This document shows positions 1-13,630 of a stretch of DNA of 64,000 nucleotides, one piece after another; position 1 is the stretch's first letter, and each line of letters starts with the position of its first letter. Under the pieces are notes generated by a model. It saw nothing but the letters and a program-made list of their open reading frames with translations. It ran no database searches and was not told the DNA's origin. Source of the stretch: Tubiluchus corallicola (Eukaryota > Priapulida > Priapulimorpha > Priapulimorphida > Tubiluchidae); assembly GCA_030141605.1 (NCBI GenBank), contig JAQGDQ010000015.1:432001-496000 (forward strand). Direction: 5' to 3'. Made by a program: the position numbers and the translations under genes.

Positions 1-2378
1 ATAACAGACTGTTGCGCACGCTCATGTCCAGGCTGTTGTGCATTTAGACGAAGTTCTTCACTACTTAAAGGACGTTGACCTGGACTAACATTTATAATAT
101 CTCGCATCTCTTGTGAGCGACTAGATGCTACTAATGACTCATCTGAGCTCAAAACACCATGCATGTTCAATTTGTGGGCTCGCAAGAAGTATTTGTTGCA
201 AACTTCCTTGCCACAGAGATCACAAGTCACTCTTTCTTTCAGCTTTGCAGAATAAACTTCTTGCAGATGTTGGTTCACCATTGCATCTCTCATTTCCTCA
301 GACATTTCTGATTCTTTCTGTTGTACTTCACGACCAAGCACATCATCTTGACTTGGCAAAATGCCATGGAAGTTAAACAAGTGAATCTGGAGAAATTCCT
401 TATTAGCAAATTCTTGATTACAGATCCCACAGTTGATGGCAGTCTTTTCTGCATCATGTTCACTTGCTTTTGGGGTTGTTGAAGCCTTGCTGCTTGGAGA
501 CAATGCTTCACCACTGTTCTTTCGTGCGGCAGTTGATTCATCATTGCCAGTGGAACCATGCTTCGACATTTTATGTTGCTGAAGGTAGTAATGGTTATGG
601 AACACTTTATGACAAATGTCACACACAGCCTCTGCACGACTGTGCTCTCCTAAATCAGGAAGAGGTAGTTTAGGTGAAGGATCATCCCTGATTTGTTGCT
701 GACCCGGCGAAATTTTTCCATGAGGTGCAAACAGCAATGCTGGGGGAACCATACTTGGTGGTGGTACCATAGTGGGAGACATAAGACTCATAGCTGAAAA
801 TGACCAACCAGTATTGCTCATTTGAATTCCATGCATGTTCAATTTATGGCTGCGCAGAAAGTACTTGTTGCAGAACTGCTTTTTGCAGAGCTCACAGTAA
901 GCTTCAGGATCGGTAACACCATTAGCTTCACTTACCAAACCATCTTGAACTTGAAATCCTTCTCCTTGTCCAACTGATTCAGGTGTTGCATCTATGGGCA
1001 GTTTGGGAGAAACAGGCTTGGAATCAGTAACTTTGTTTACCAACTGTGGTTTGTTGCCTATCATACTTGAGCTACTGCTGCTGGCAGGTGGAATACCATG
1101 AATATTTTGTTTGTGCTTCTTGAGGAAGTACTTGTTACAAAACTCCTTTTTACAAATGTCACAGTAAGCTTCTGGGTCAACAATTCCAGAGCCTTTCTTA
1201 GTACTACCAGGTGTAGGCATGCGAACAACATCAGGAACTGGCTTCTGTGGCATTTCTAACAGGGCAGAGCTGATGGCTGAATCTTTTCCAGTTGAAGACA
1301 TACTTGTAACTGTTGGTGTACTCACTGCAGAAACAACAGCGGGTGTAATGGCAGATGTGATACTGATGGTGGTGGAAGGTGTTGAAACTGGCATTGTTTC
1401 AACACCAGCAATACCATAAAGGTTGCTGAGGTACTGTGGCGCAGGAGGCTGAGGTGAATACTCTGAGTAGATTCCATGCTTATTGGCTTTGTGTGTTTTC
1501 AGAAAATACTTATTGCAGAACTCCTTGTTGCAAATGTCACAGTAAGCTTCAGGATTAAAGATGCGCATACCCGTACCATTCCCATTAGGCATCTGAGGTT
1601 GTCCTGGTACTCCTGTATTCAAAGGGCTGTCTATGCCATACATCATACTTGGAGGTAAATTTCCACTAACAGAACTTGCTACAGGCATTGGAATACCATT
1701 GTGGTAGCTCATGACGAACAGTTGGTTGGCAAGAGAAGATGCCATGCTATCAGCTGTGGTCATTTGTAATGGTGACATTTGCTGTGTAACTCCAAGCACA
1801 TTTTCTTCAGATGCCAGTTTGTACTCATTTTTGACATGGGTTTCCTGAAAGTGTATCTGGAGGTCTTCCCTGGACTTAAAATTGCTACTGCATCGGGTAC
1901 ATGGATACAATGAACTGTCTTCTGATCCTTGATTATATTCATTTTTGGCATGTGCTCCCTGAATATGTATCTGTAGCTCTTCTCTGGATTTAAAAGTGCT
2001 GCTACAATGCATGCATTGTAACTCTGAATCCAGTTCACCTGTGTCTTCTGTAGTCTTCTGTGCTTCCCCTTCTGCATCAGGTAGATTGGTTCGTGCAATT
2101 GTTGAAACTCGGATAGGATTTGACTGTTTGCGTCTCTTTCGACTAGAAATCTCACCATTTTCCTCAAAGGCCAATCGTTTAGTGCCACTTCCCTGAAACG
2201 AATCATCTGGTCTACTCTCACTGTCTGTCATTGCGGGTGAATGTTCCAAGTTTTCATTTTGAGGGAAATCATTGCCATCTTCATTGGATGACACTTCTTC
2301 ACTACTTTCAGCTATACTGCCTTCTGGAGGTTTCATGCCTGGGTAGATACTCACAGACTCCTCCATCATCATGGCCAT
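1..2378 (-). CDS. Multi-C2H2 zinc-finger protein, N-terminal 792 codons (3' end outside window)
   Basis: One frame stays open from an ATG at 2376-2378 down to the window edge, with an in-frame TAA upstream at 2400-2402 that fixes the start region. Four in-frame ATGs lie at 2364-2378 (MAMMM); the first is chosen. After an acidic and Ser-rich N-terminus with a basic patch (SSRKRRKQ, about residue 80), eight C2H2 fingers follow, near residues 119, 155, 278, 406, 493, 583, 649 and 715, each C-x2-C-x12-H-x4-H. Fingers 3-8 share an unusual template, CDICxKEFCNKYFLxxHK, followed by NxHGI. They are separated by 45-120 residues of low-complexity Ser/Thr/Pro linker, with no TGEKP linkers. Known of the family: C2H2 proteins usually bind DNA, RNA or protein in the nucleus. 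I infer a nuclear regulator but do not recognise the orthologue. No further intron is seen inside the visible coding part. Confidence 0.9.
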   Translation of the reverse strand, partial: MAMMMEESVSIYPGMKPPEGSIAESSEEVSSNEDGNDFPQNENLEHSPAMTDSESRPDDSFQGSGTKRLAFEENGEISSRKRRKQSNPIRVSTIARTNLPDAEGEAQKTTEDTGELDSELQCMHCSSTFKSREELQIHIQGAHAKNEYNQGSEDSSLYPCTRCSSNFKSREDLQIHFQETHVKNEYKLASEENVLGVTQQMSPLQMTTADSMASSLANQLFVMSYHNGIPMPVASSVSGNLPPSMMYGIDSPLNTGVPGQPQMPNGNGTGMRIFNPEAYCDICNKEFCNKYFLKTHKANKHGIYSEYSPQPPAPQYLSNLYGIAGVETMPVSTPSTTISITSAITPAVVSAVSTPTVTSMSSTGKDSAISSALLEMPQKPVPDVVRMPTPGSTKKGSGIVDPEAYCDICKKEFCNKYFLKKHKQNIHGIPPASSSSSSMIGNKPQLVNKVTDSKPVSPKLPIDATPESVGQGEGFQVQDGLVSEANGVTDPEAYCELCKKQFCNKYFLRSHKLNMHGIQMSNTGWSFSAMSLMSPTMVPPPSMVPPALLFAPHGKISPGQQQIRDDPSPKLPLPDLGEHSRAEAVCDICHKVFHNHYYLQQHKMSKHGSTGNDESTAARKNSGEALSPSSKASTTPKASEHDAEKTAINCGICNQEFANKEFLQIHLFNFHGILPSQDDVLGREVQQKESEMSEEMRDAMVNQHLQEVYSAKLKERVTCDLCGKEVCNKYFLRAHKLNMHGVLSSDESLVASSRSQEMRDIINVSPGQRPLSSEELRLNAQQPGHERAQQSV

Positions 2379-2462
2379 TCCTCGATCACGTATTGCAAAT
2401 TAAATTCTCTTCTCATCAGCTAGATTCCAACTTTTTGAGTATCTTCACCTCTTGTCCTTTAC
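2379..2462 (-). other. 5' UTR part of the zinc-finger gene's first coding exon, with splice acceptor
   Basis: Read on the minus strand, a pyrimidine-rich tract ending TTTTTTGTAG lies just upstream of 2462, then 84 nt of non-coding sequence with an in-frame stop before the ATG at 2378. This fits an internal exon that begins in the 5' UTR, so at least one upstream non-coding exon is expected at higher coordinates. The exon would start with GTAAAG right after the AG, which is unusual but allowed. Confidence 0.55.
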
Positions 2463-5400
2463 CTACAAAAAATCAACAAACTATAAATACATTATAACAC
2501 AATAAACTAAAACAGCAATTTATCCAGTTGCCAATTTAAGTTACATGGTTGTTTGGTGTTAAGACCAAGGACAGACTCAATTTGCAGTGCAACTTAACTG
2601 TTTTCTCAACATCCACCCACCTATTGCTAATGATTATCAGCTAGAGAAAGCTAATAAATTCAAATAAGAAAGGAATAAATTTCTAGTCAAAGATAAGTAA
2701 CAAATAAAATAAAAATTTACATCAGAAATACATAAAGCAATGTATACTGGAACACTGACATCAGTAACTGGTGTCCTTTAACAGCAAATAATTTAAACAC
2801 AATGCAAAACAATATATTTAACAAGTTTAGAGTAGCAAATTTAGAACATGCAGTAAATGTACTGTTTTATATTTACTCTGTTTTTTAAAGGTTAAGTAGG
2901 TTACTTAAATTACTGATACACTGCATTTTTTGGATTTCAATAACTAATAATTTCAATTTTTATATTCAACTGAACTTTAAAGGATTGTGTTTAATATTAT
3001 GTTGTTATAATATTGTGTTATATTATGTTATGCATTATGTTATGCAACTTATGTCCAATATACAAGGTTTAATCTAATACTAGTGTTTAGCAACAAGTAC
3101 GTGTATTTAATGGCACTTGCAATAATGACAACAGTTTTAACGAAATTTAGTTATAATACCTTTGTTTAAAAATTGATAAAATGTTTCAAAGATTTGTACA
3201 GCATTCTACAGTAAAGAAAGTTCAAATTATAAAATTTTTTAAGAAAAACAAAACTAATTACCTGTTTAATTATCCTAAGTAAGAATTTCATTAAAAACAT
3301 ATTAGTGGATGGATCACTGTTGAATTCATACTTGTTTTAGAATTTTAATCTACGATTCAGTTGTTTCTTTTTGATTGGCAACAGCCCTTTTCATTCGCTG
3401 TGTTTGCTTAAAAATTGTTCAATAGGGTTAGAAAATCAAAATTATGTTTATTTAAATTGAAACACGATTTAAATGGATGACTTTTCAAATCATGGTACAT
3501 AATGCTTGGAAAATGCCAATTTACAATTAGAAAATTATTATTTAGAAATTCTATTTCGTGATTTTTATTTTGTGAAAGAGTATGTAGTTTTGCCAATACA
3601 GTTTAGTTTGAATTTTTGTAAAATTTAAAGTTTCAGCATACTTGCCATACTACTTCGCTAGTCTATCTGCAAAAATACCACACATGGTAAGGAGCCCTGG
3701 GTAAAGGCATCGAAGAGAAGGAGATACAAAACAAAACTAAATTTGACAATAAGAGCAAATTAAAAAATAACAAAAATCCGTGTTTTACTTTATTTGAAAA
3801 ACAAAAAATACTTTTTTAAATCACTTCGTCAAACTCGATTATTCAAATCAAGATTGGACAATCTCATCTTTGACAAAACAGAAAGGTAAAGATAAATGTT
3901 CTGCAGCAGAAATTAGTACTCTTTCATTAGGTAGTTGAAGAAGTTTAATTCTTAGCGTGAACTTTTTGCGGATTATAAGGAAAAACACTCTAGTACGGCA
4001 TTAGCTTTACGTGTCAACCCCATGGCAGCCTGTTGTAAAATGAGTTACTGGACGTACGAACAAAACGCACGGTGTAAACAGATTCGCCCTTGTGTCCAAC
4101 AAGAGGCATGCGAAAAACGCTACGTTAAAATTCTATAAATTGCATTTTGCACTGTATTGAAACTACGGAAAGCAGCATTGTAACATACTGCATCAACGAC
4201 ATAGCGGTGTGGCAAAGGGAGTCATGCATTAATAGCACTATGATATGTAATTTACTGTTTAATGAGTATGCAACTTTCTACCACAAACACCCTATATTAC
4301 CTTGACTGCAGTACGGAAAGTACGGAATCTACGACAAACGTACTTTTTTTATCATTTTTCTGTGGAATGGTACGAGACTATAACTTAGCACTGTTTAAGG
4401 TCCAAGCTCATTTTCTGGCAACGTTCTTGCAGCTAGTTATAAACAATCATTTTTAGAGTCACGGTAATAATATTTAAGTGTAATATTTACAAATTATTTT
4501 ATTTTAACGAAATTATCGCTTCACGTATATGAGCAATACTTAAACAGAATGCTACTTATTTTTACCCTAACTTTGAAGTCAGTTTAATTATATATTTTGA
4601 ACTGCAATCGAGAGATTATTCTCTCTAATCATCAGTCTCTAAACTAAATAGAGACCTTTTATTTCGGTTATTTTTCAGGAATTAATAATTAAAATTATCA
4701 CCATTTTTTCTTTTTTGTTTTATTTCTCCCTGAAACTGCGATAAAATCTGTAGTTGAGCAACTAATGGCTTTTCCTACAAAGAGCACTTGTGCTGTAGTA
4801 TAATTTTTAGTTTGAAGCCAGGATATTTAACACAAATCGTATTGCACGTAAATTACATTAGTTGTCCGCTTCAGGTGGTTTTCGACTGATTTTGTTTAAC
4901 AGTGATTGCAAAAGCATTTGTAAGCATGGTTTCTTAACTTTACAACATAATACTTAAAAATATGATCCAGACTACTAATTTACTTTTCATGTTTATCTAA
5001 TTAAGCAAAAAGCACACCAATAAAACCTACAAATTAGAGGAACTATGACTAACAAGCTTGTGGCCTAACATACTTGAACAACAGCAACATGCAGGGACAC
5101 AGTTAATAAACCACAGGCATTTTGCGAGAACAATCATATAAATACGTAAGTGTCTAACGATTCGTAGAGTAAATGTTATTACAATTTAAATTAGCCAGAA
5201 TAAGTAAAGAAACTTCATGACACTTTCAATTTGTTAAATTAACAGCGAAAATTATGTAAATGAGTTGCTAAATCAGTTGTAAATGTGATACCATGAAATT
5301 AATAGGACAATAAAATGATTTCACCAAGACACTTTACAATTAACCCGCAGTTTAATTATGAAGAGAGTGATATTCATTAGGTAAATGAGTAAAAAAACTT

Positions 5401-7873
5401 CACTATATATATATATACTGCATATTGGTTTTCAAGATCAGTTAGATAAATGAATGTACTTAATAATTAATGTGTTAAATCATCACATGATTTTTTTTAC
5501 CGATTTTAACGCTTTCACTTTTTATTCCACCGAAACATAATAGCAACAGAGGTGGACAAAAGAATAATTTTAAAATGGTCAATTCTAGGCAGGCATACTA
5601 GCAGACACGGGGAACATCTGCCAAGCCGTGGCAATTTACATTATAAGCACATTTATTCAAGGTCGCCTAGAAAATATACAAACTTTGTATAAAATGTAGT
5701 TAATGTGCTATTTCTTGCCGGAAACAGATTTTAGGCGGAAAAATCGAGCCTTGGGCAAACAGCACGCGCGACAGACATGGCTAATATTGTGTCATTTGTG
5801 AGTATGCCTAGCGATTGAAATCCAGGTGTAGTGACTGAGGGTGTTGCTTGAAATCTACGCCAAAGATTCGAAATTTCGTTTATTTGCAAATTTCAGTCCC
5901 AGTTTCGCGCGTCAAGGAGCAGACAGACTGTTTGACTTTCTTTCAGTGTAATATTCACTAACAAAAATCCTGAAGTCATAAAACTTATTAAAATTTATTT
6001 TCCGCGGGAGCTTTAACACAGTTTTTTTAAATTATGGCTTTATTTAATTACGAAAATATAGCTTTCAGGAGACAAGGGGGTTGCAAAAATGGTTTCAATG
6101 CGGAAAAATACATGTTCTTGCCTGAATTAATCATAAGACAAACAAATCATATCCGTATTTTTTGTATTAACACTGAACAATATGTACTAGCAAGTCAAAA
6201 TCCGCGCGTAGTAACATTAATTCAATTTTTGAATACGCCCCTCAAATCATTAATGAAAAGAAAGCTAACCCCGGAGCTCAAAATTCTGGCGATTTTTCAC
6301 TTTTACGTTTAAAAAATAATTTATTTTAACACTTTGTAGAATATGATAAACTTATCAAATTTATACGTGCGCACATTATAAATGGTATGGCTTAAGTAAC
6401 ATAAAACAGGAGAAAAGAATTAACATATAAGTGAAAGTTTATGAAAATCTAAAATTTCTAGTTCTCAGCTTCTTATATGAAAAAAATATAAAAAATCGTT
6501 TTTAGCTATAATATAGGATGTGCAATGATGCGCATTCGATGTGCAACCAGAATTAGTAGAACAAAATCACTCAGCTATAAAAGCTGTACTCAAACTGAAA
6601 ACTTTATTTGCGGGGATTACGTTAACTACACACCCCATCTGCGTCGCACTTAAGCCTACGACATGGAGACATTAGCAGTTAAATTTGCAAGGAAAAAGTG
6701 AAAAATGCGAAAAATTCTCGACGTTCGACAAAAGGGGAGAAAACTCGGCACTGTTAATTCTCTCCAACTGTCAGTTTTAAACTCTGCAGCGCTTAATATA
6801 TAGCAGTGACAGGTGGCCAACTTAAACTTGAGGGTTTTTTGTGAAAAAAATCAACAGCGCAGGCATTTTTGAAAATGCTGTATACTTTGTCATTTTCGCT
6901 GAGAACGGCTTAAATTTGAAACAGCAGGCTATGGAAATGAAATGTCTTTTGTGCATAGTACAGCAGAATTTAATTCAGAACAGAGTTTAATGGAAATTGT
7001 TGAAAGCTTTAGTACAGTACAGTAATGGTCTCACAGATCGTACATAACAACTTCTAGTTTCGAAATTTGGTAATAATTTAGTAAAATGACATAAAAATAA
7101 GATAAAAAAATCAATGAAAACTGATAAAAAAAGAGACAAAGCAAAGTAGAGAAAAGAAAAGTGTATTCCAACCCATTCAGTGACCACCAAGTCTGTTTTT
7201 CTAGTAAAGCTCTCAAAAGCACAATCCTAGGTGTGCATTTCAGGACCTAATTGTGTCAATGAGGTGACTATTGTAAAAAGGGCTATGTATTATAACCGCA
7301 TACAAGTCAACATGCAGTATCAGCAATATGTGCAGAGATAAAACTAATACGAGCAAGTTACACTTTTCAGTGTTATGTAAAAATCATAATGTGACAATCA
7401 TAGAATTGGAATACATTCTATAACAATACACCTAATTGTACCAAACGATAAAATATCAACAAGTCATTAAGTAGAAAGTAGAAACTACTGAAAATTAAAA
7501 TTTTTAATAAATTTGGCAAAAAAGTCAAGAACCAAATATCGATGGTACGACTGCAAGAAATTTTGCCAAAGAAAATTTTTACGTACATAGACTGTGAAAA
7601 GCGCCACGGGCCAAACGTTTCGTAACACATTTAGCTTATATGTAGTCGCATGCCCTTGTATAAATTAATACCAGCATGCGAAGCACGTGTCCTTGATATG
7701 ATGTTTGGCCTTGTGCACCACACTATTAAGGGCTACTTATAAGCCAGCAAAGAAACCAATTTCGTTCGAAATCATGCAAACGCAGACTCTTTAAGCATCA
7801 AAATTCCAGAAAATAAATTTTAAAAAGCAATCGAAACGAAATTTAGCGTAAAATGTATGAAGTCGTAGCATAC
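2463..7873. other. Presumed 5' UTR intron of the zinc-finger gene; no gene seen
   Basis: Strongly AT-rich sequence with short ORFs only. Small local features include an ATTATGTTATG-type repeat at 2998-3045 and a short (AT)n tract near 5405-5420. The longest open frames (92 codons or fewer) have no recognisable domains and low-complexity composition. Confidence 0.5.
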
Positions 7874-8170
7874 CTTGGCAGTAACTGCGAACAGAGCAAA
7901 GATTCTACAGGATATGCGTGCCACGAAATCATGATCAGTTCGGTGGTTAGTTGCACTAGTGAAATATAACTCCTGCAGCTCTCTCTATGGTTGTTTAGCG
8001 AATGCAAAAAAGCCAACAGGTCAACACTCACACACACAGTGAGTGAGGTTATGATGAGCGCGCAGGCAAGCGCGCACAGAAACTGGGGACAGTGCTCAGC
8101 AGCAGCTAGGGCAAAATCAATGCGAAAAAAAATCGATAAATTTTTATCCCCACAGTGAAAATCTTGCATG
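7874..8170 (-). promoter_or_regulatory. Possible alternative first exon/promoter of the zinc-finger gene
   Basis: On the minus strand a CpG-containing patch (GCGCGC-rich near 8060-8080) is followed downstream by a good splice donor, CCAAG|GTATGC, with the exon end at 7874. It stands out from the AT-rich surroundings and is in the right place and orientation to splice to the acceptor at 2462. There is no transcript evidence; the call rests on composition and one donor site. Confidence 0.25.
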
Positions 8171-11100
8171 CGCTGGACACGCAGCGCTTATATTACCATT
8201 AACCCAGCGTGCAAAATACAATACTGCAGCAAAGATATGATTCACCATGGCCAAGAGAAGATGATGTAGTTAGTTCAAAAGCTACTGCTGACTTCGCTGT
8301 TTATGAAAATGACGACGAAGACGCACTGATGGTGGCCTGTTCAAAAGACGAGGGGTCTTGCCTGCAGGACTGTAAAGCTCACAAAATAGATCAAAAGAGA
8401 TTTTTAAAATTTCCGCAACATGTCGACCATAATTTTGGAAGTGTGACCCAATTAACAAATTAAAAAAATACTTAACATACTTGTACGCATTTCAGTATTA
8501 TCCTGTCGCCACATTCTACCAAAACTTGAAACTGTACAGCTAATGAACAAAAATCCAACGGCAAAAAGCTTAAAATTTGAATACAAAGTTCAAACTAAAG
8601 TCTTAAGCAAATAGAAAGCAGTTAAAACCCTGACCTGTACTTAAGCAGTAAACTCAAAATAGTTAAAAAACCTATTACAGTCAAATATTCAGGCGCTAAG
8701 CTACAAGAGAAATACAAGCCAAACTTAGTTAAAATCACTCAAAAATAGTTAAAATTTAAAAGTGCAGAAGAAAATATTTAAAGTGTAGGAGAAAAAAGAG
8801 TCGCAGCTTTTAAGGAGACGTTGATCAATATAAAATTCTCTATAATGAAACTACAACTACAAAAAATCCTAAAAGAAAAATTGTCTAATTAAAAAGCGGC
8901 AACACAAAATTTCTAAGGTTACAAATCAATCGTAGTACGTAAAATCTAAAATCAACTAAATGCGACAAAATGTTTACCATTATCTAGATAATTGTTGTTA
9001 ATAACAATTTAATTTTTGCAAAGTTTAAAAGCAAGAAAGAAGCGGAATTTTTTGGAAAACGTATTTTATGCGTAAAACAACTTAAACAATTAACTTGTTT
9101 TATTTTAAATCTACAATAAACATCAAAAAAATTAAATTTAGAAAATAATAATGATTTGTTAAAATACATTAGCATAGTATACGATAGACATGATACGCAG
9201 ACATGAAACTTAAAATAAAATGTAAGAGAATTAAATTAAGAAGTATTTATTTCTTTACTTCTAAATCTCTTTGCACAAGGTGTGAAAAAAATCAATATAA
9301 TGACTGAGGTTAGTGGTCACACACTTTCATCACAAACAAATCCTTTAGTTTCTGAAAATTAAAACTTCAAATTTAGATCAATTAAGACCAATTAACAATC
9401 TTAATTGACTCCTGTCGGAGGAACCGCAACTTAAATGTCCAAAGAACAAACGCCCACACAAAACACGTGTAAAACTTTACCTTTCGGTCCTTTACTGAAT
9501 TATGACGCTAATATAAAAACAAAATGCAAAACGGGCTTACGTACCAGTTGTCTATTTAACCCTTTCTCTCTGTAATTTTAAAAGGAAGTCGTAGTACGGA
9601 GAAACTTTTAGAAATTGAAATTCAGCAGCACAAGAAAGATTTCTGTGATCTTATCACTTTGGAAACAAAGTTGGTAAGGAGGCAGTCCACACAAACCAGC
9701 TTAAACCTCAACTATCCAGATTTTTCATAAAAGATGTTTACCAAATGGGCACCGGTGTATGAAGGCGCCTTTGTTTTCACGGCGATTCTGTTTTACACAT
9801 TAGCGCAGACGTAATCCCATTGGACACGGACAAGTTTGCATAAGAATAAGCCCAAGCAAGTTTCAGGTCCCTGATCAAATGATACATTAGAAAATATAAC
9901 TCCATATCCTGTAGCGACAAACAATGAGCAAAGTGGCAGGCGACGCTAAAATATTTGGGGGCAATTAACTGTAGATGAGAGGCTCAGTTGGTGTCAGGCA
10001 GTTTCTTATTTAAAGATTTAAATAATGTAAGAAATCCGGTTATGCAATAATTCAAATAACCACAGTGCTAATCTAGATTTGGTTGCGCTCAGTTTTAAGG
10101 AATTTTATTGTTTTCTTTTATGCTCGTTTATTATTGGCTTAAATTTTTAGGTTTACGTGTGCTTCAGAAATTTTATTAGAGTTATTTACGATACTAACCA
10201 TACATAAGTGTTTTAATCTCGTTTATAATATACCAAACTTAGTCGGCTGGCTAACGCAAATTTACATATAATACAGGTTATGCATTATAATTGCAAATAT
10301 CGATGGCTTGCCCATCAACAACTTGTATTGTGTTAGCTAAAATAGACGCTATCATTAGTAGTTAACCTTTACACAGTAATACTCAAGTATCTTGCTGAAA
10401 AAGTGTCATGCTTCACGAAAGTTCTTACTTAAGTTCTTTTAACTAATAAAAACCAACGCTAGGTTAACAAAAACTAATTATCTCATCATGTCAAAATCAC
10501 TGAAGATTTCAACTTTTCATTTTTACCTAGGCTTATATTAAAAACCCTATTTACAACCGTTAACTTGATGCTTAAAGATTGATGGAAACTATCTGAATTT
10601 CATTCAGATTATCTGTTAAGTACGCTATTAACTTTAATGTTCAATACTTCGGCGAATATCTTCTACGCTTTTAAGCAGCTTAGTAACAAAATTGATTATA
10701 CTAGGTCAGAGAATAAATCCGCTAAACAAAAAGAACCTCAATTTTGCGAATGACGTAAAGCGCTTAATTTCTTGGTTTCAAAAATCAAAATAATCTCAGC
10801 TGTAGTATATTACTTTTGTAGACTTACGCTCAACTCAAGATATAAAGGTAGTCTCCATTTTCGCGAATAAGACACTAAACGGTTGTTTGAGTTTCTCTCT
10901 TTTCAAGTAGACATTTAGCAGGACACAATAGCTCGGTGACAGAAAAATGTAAATAAAAAATTTCAAACTGTTGAAATTCTATAATGCTTTGGAAACAGAA
11001 GAAAAGACGGTTTAGTTTAGTCAGTTTTTACACTAAAAACAATTTTTTTTTAAATTTAAATTATTTTAATAATTCTCATTATTTATTTTATTTCTGAGCT

Positions 11101-13630
11101 ATGCGGATAAAATAAACAATTTATTTCTTTAATTCGCTTAAAAATGAAAAAATATTAAGAAAAGCTAAAACGCTGCAGCTTAATTTTAATTCCAAATAGG
11201 TAACGTTAAAAGTAGATTTAATTTTTATTAAATTAACTGTTCATTCCAAAATGGCAGTTTTTTTGTTTAAATTTTAAATTTTTACAGTTTGAAACTACAC
11301 TGTTATTAAACCGCTTATTACTATTATATTAAAAAGCCTTACAACGTATTATTTGAAAGAGTAAATTTATGTGAATACAATACATATAAACTAAGCATGC
11401 ACCTTATCTTGGAAAATACAACGCCTCCTAACTCGGTAGACTTTCGGAAGTAACTTCCTCCAATCCACCAGTAAATAGTTGAAATTCGGAAGTACAAGTT
11501 CATATTATATAGAACTCGGCTGTTTGATAAAAAAATAACTGGCGTCACTGTAGTAGATAAGAAACTGATACTGGTCAAGTTATACCCATGAACGCGTCTA
11601 CGGGGCTCAATTGTGTAACAAATTTTTTTATGAAGATTACGGTGTGCGAATATAGACATTTATCTTTAGTACACTATAAAGCTACAGACATGCTGATAAA
11701 CATAGTAAAACACTATATAGACAGATTAATTTGGCCTATACACCTATATTTTTTGAAGTAAACTTGGCATGTAATTTCTTGATTTCGTGAAAAAATATTT
11801 TTATTTAAATAAAGAGTATTTTACTATAGAAAGAACGTTCATACTGATTATTGTTTATGGTTCTTTCAATTCTTGTTAATCAAAGTTTGCTTAGTTTGAT
11901 GGACATGACTATTGCCATATCATATTTTTGAGAAAAATAAAATTTATAACTCGTGAATATTTATTTACGAAAGAAGCGTTTGTATACCATGTGACAAATT
12001 ACATAGGTATGCACGAGACACGTGACGTATTTGCACGAATCGTAATTCATGGAATACCTTTCATCTTTACGCAACAGTCAGTAAATGGCATTCTGTTCAG
12101 TAGAAATATTAAAACCTATACAACAATATTCCTAACTATTTTCCAAACATGACCACCTACAACTAAAAAAATCGCTCCATTTTGTGAGTTGTGCTGCGTT
12201 TCCCGAAGGGCTAGATTTTTTTCTACAAAATGGCTCCCCGGCCGTGTGGCACTCCCATTTATCGATTTCAATGTTGTTATAAAAATAAAATATTTAATGA
12301 ACTGGACGTGGTTGCTACTAGCAACTGAGCATTTCTCGGGAAACCGGCGAGTGCGCGAGCCAGCGCTCTAGGAGCATAGTTACGTAACGTTCACTCCTTC
12401 GCTTACTCGCACGTTTCTATAGTAAAACTGACCTAGCTTACAAGCAGCCGTCTTGACAAAAAACATCAACTTTGCTCGGATAATGTAAACATGTGCCAGA
12501 TACGCGAAACACATTGGTTTACACGCAAGAAATTTATTTTTAGTCGCTGCCAAAACATATGCATGCGTGGAGAAATTCTTGCACACTTTTAAAAATACTG
12601 GCTTCCCAAAAATGGGAAGGGTGCAGTAATATCGGTGCCTAGCTGTTAAGCTGCGTGAGAAGAAGACGTTCATTTGTTTGGTTTTAGAGCTTCATTTTCG
12701 TACACGATAGGTTACTGGCTCGTTCATTTAGGATTTTAGGCCTTATTTTGCTGTTTTGCTGCGTTCTGTTGAATTTTCCTCTTTTATTCCAGATGTTCTG
12801 CTTTGTTACTCTGAACCTATATGCACTATAATAATCTGCTTTATAATATTCTGTTCTGTTCTATTCTGTTCTGATCTGTTCTCTTCTCTTCCGTTGCCTT
12901 AAAACTTTAACTGGGTTTAATATAAGATCAACCAGAGATATCGTTTTTTTTGCTATGCAACAACTTTTTTCTTTTTTCTGCCTCATTAATTCGCCTAGTG
13001 CAATATGCATGGCCGCACGACTTATAGCCTATTTGATCATGCAAGTGCAAGACCTCTACCAGATTTAAGCCCTCGAGTCTCATGACTGAGTGCATGTACA
13101 CAAATAAATTTAATCGAGATTAACACAAGGCCTACGCACTTCAATTTTGCGTCCAAAGTTTAACATAAATTAAACCATTTATTATTTACGACAATGTTAG
13201 GCATTGCAGCGATATCAGATCGGTTTCAGTATGTGCAACGACGGTGAGTTTTTCAAATTCAATATTAACATGTACCTTAAAATGTTTACCTTCTCGTTTG
13301 AAGAGCTTAAGTGTACCAGGGTTAGTCCTACGATCTATTTTAACCCTATAAGGTAAAAAGTGGGGCCTCACGGGATCTAAGTAGTTTACAAATTATATAC
13401 AACAAACTTAGTATTATACGTGATAGCCGAATTTTATGATGTCCTTATAATCTTTTAATGTTTGTTGAAAAAAGTAAACTGGATTTTATTTTAACTCAAC
13501 TATGTTAAGATTACACTGCAGAGTAAAAAAATTTAAACCAGACGTTCGATCTAACAACCTTCTCTGTACATCCCAAAAGTTAGTAATAACGCCGTTTAAA
13601 TTTTAGTTTACATGTTGTTTAAACAAGGTT
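8171..13630. other. Presumed intron; no gene seen
   Basis: AT-rich sequence with poly-A/T runs. The only sizeable open frames (8209-8463, 11339-11659, 12380-12673) lack recognisable domains. A slightly more CpG-rich stretch lies near 12180-12450. An imperfect pentanucleotide tract is listed separately. Confidence 0.5.
12845..12893. repeat. Imperfect TTCTG pentanucleotide microsatellite
   Basis: Successive degenerate units of TTCTG/TTCTA/ATCTG/TTCTC are visible, for example TTCTGTTCTGTTCTATTCTG. Pyrimidine-only decay is seen towards the right end. Confidence 0.7.

Noticed and set aside
1760-2221. A 153-codon minus-strand frame
   Set aside because: It overlaps the zinc-finger coding frame in another phase and has no domain; it is a shadow.
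8209-8463. An 84-codon plus-strand frame with an acidic stretch
   Set aside because: No recognisable domain, no splice partners, and it lies beside a candidate minus-strand promoter; likely chance.
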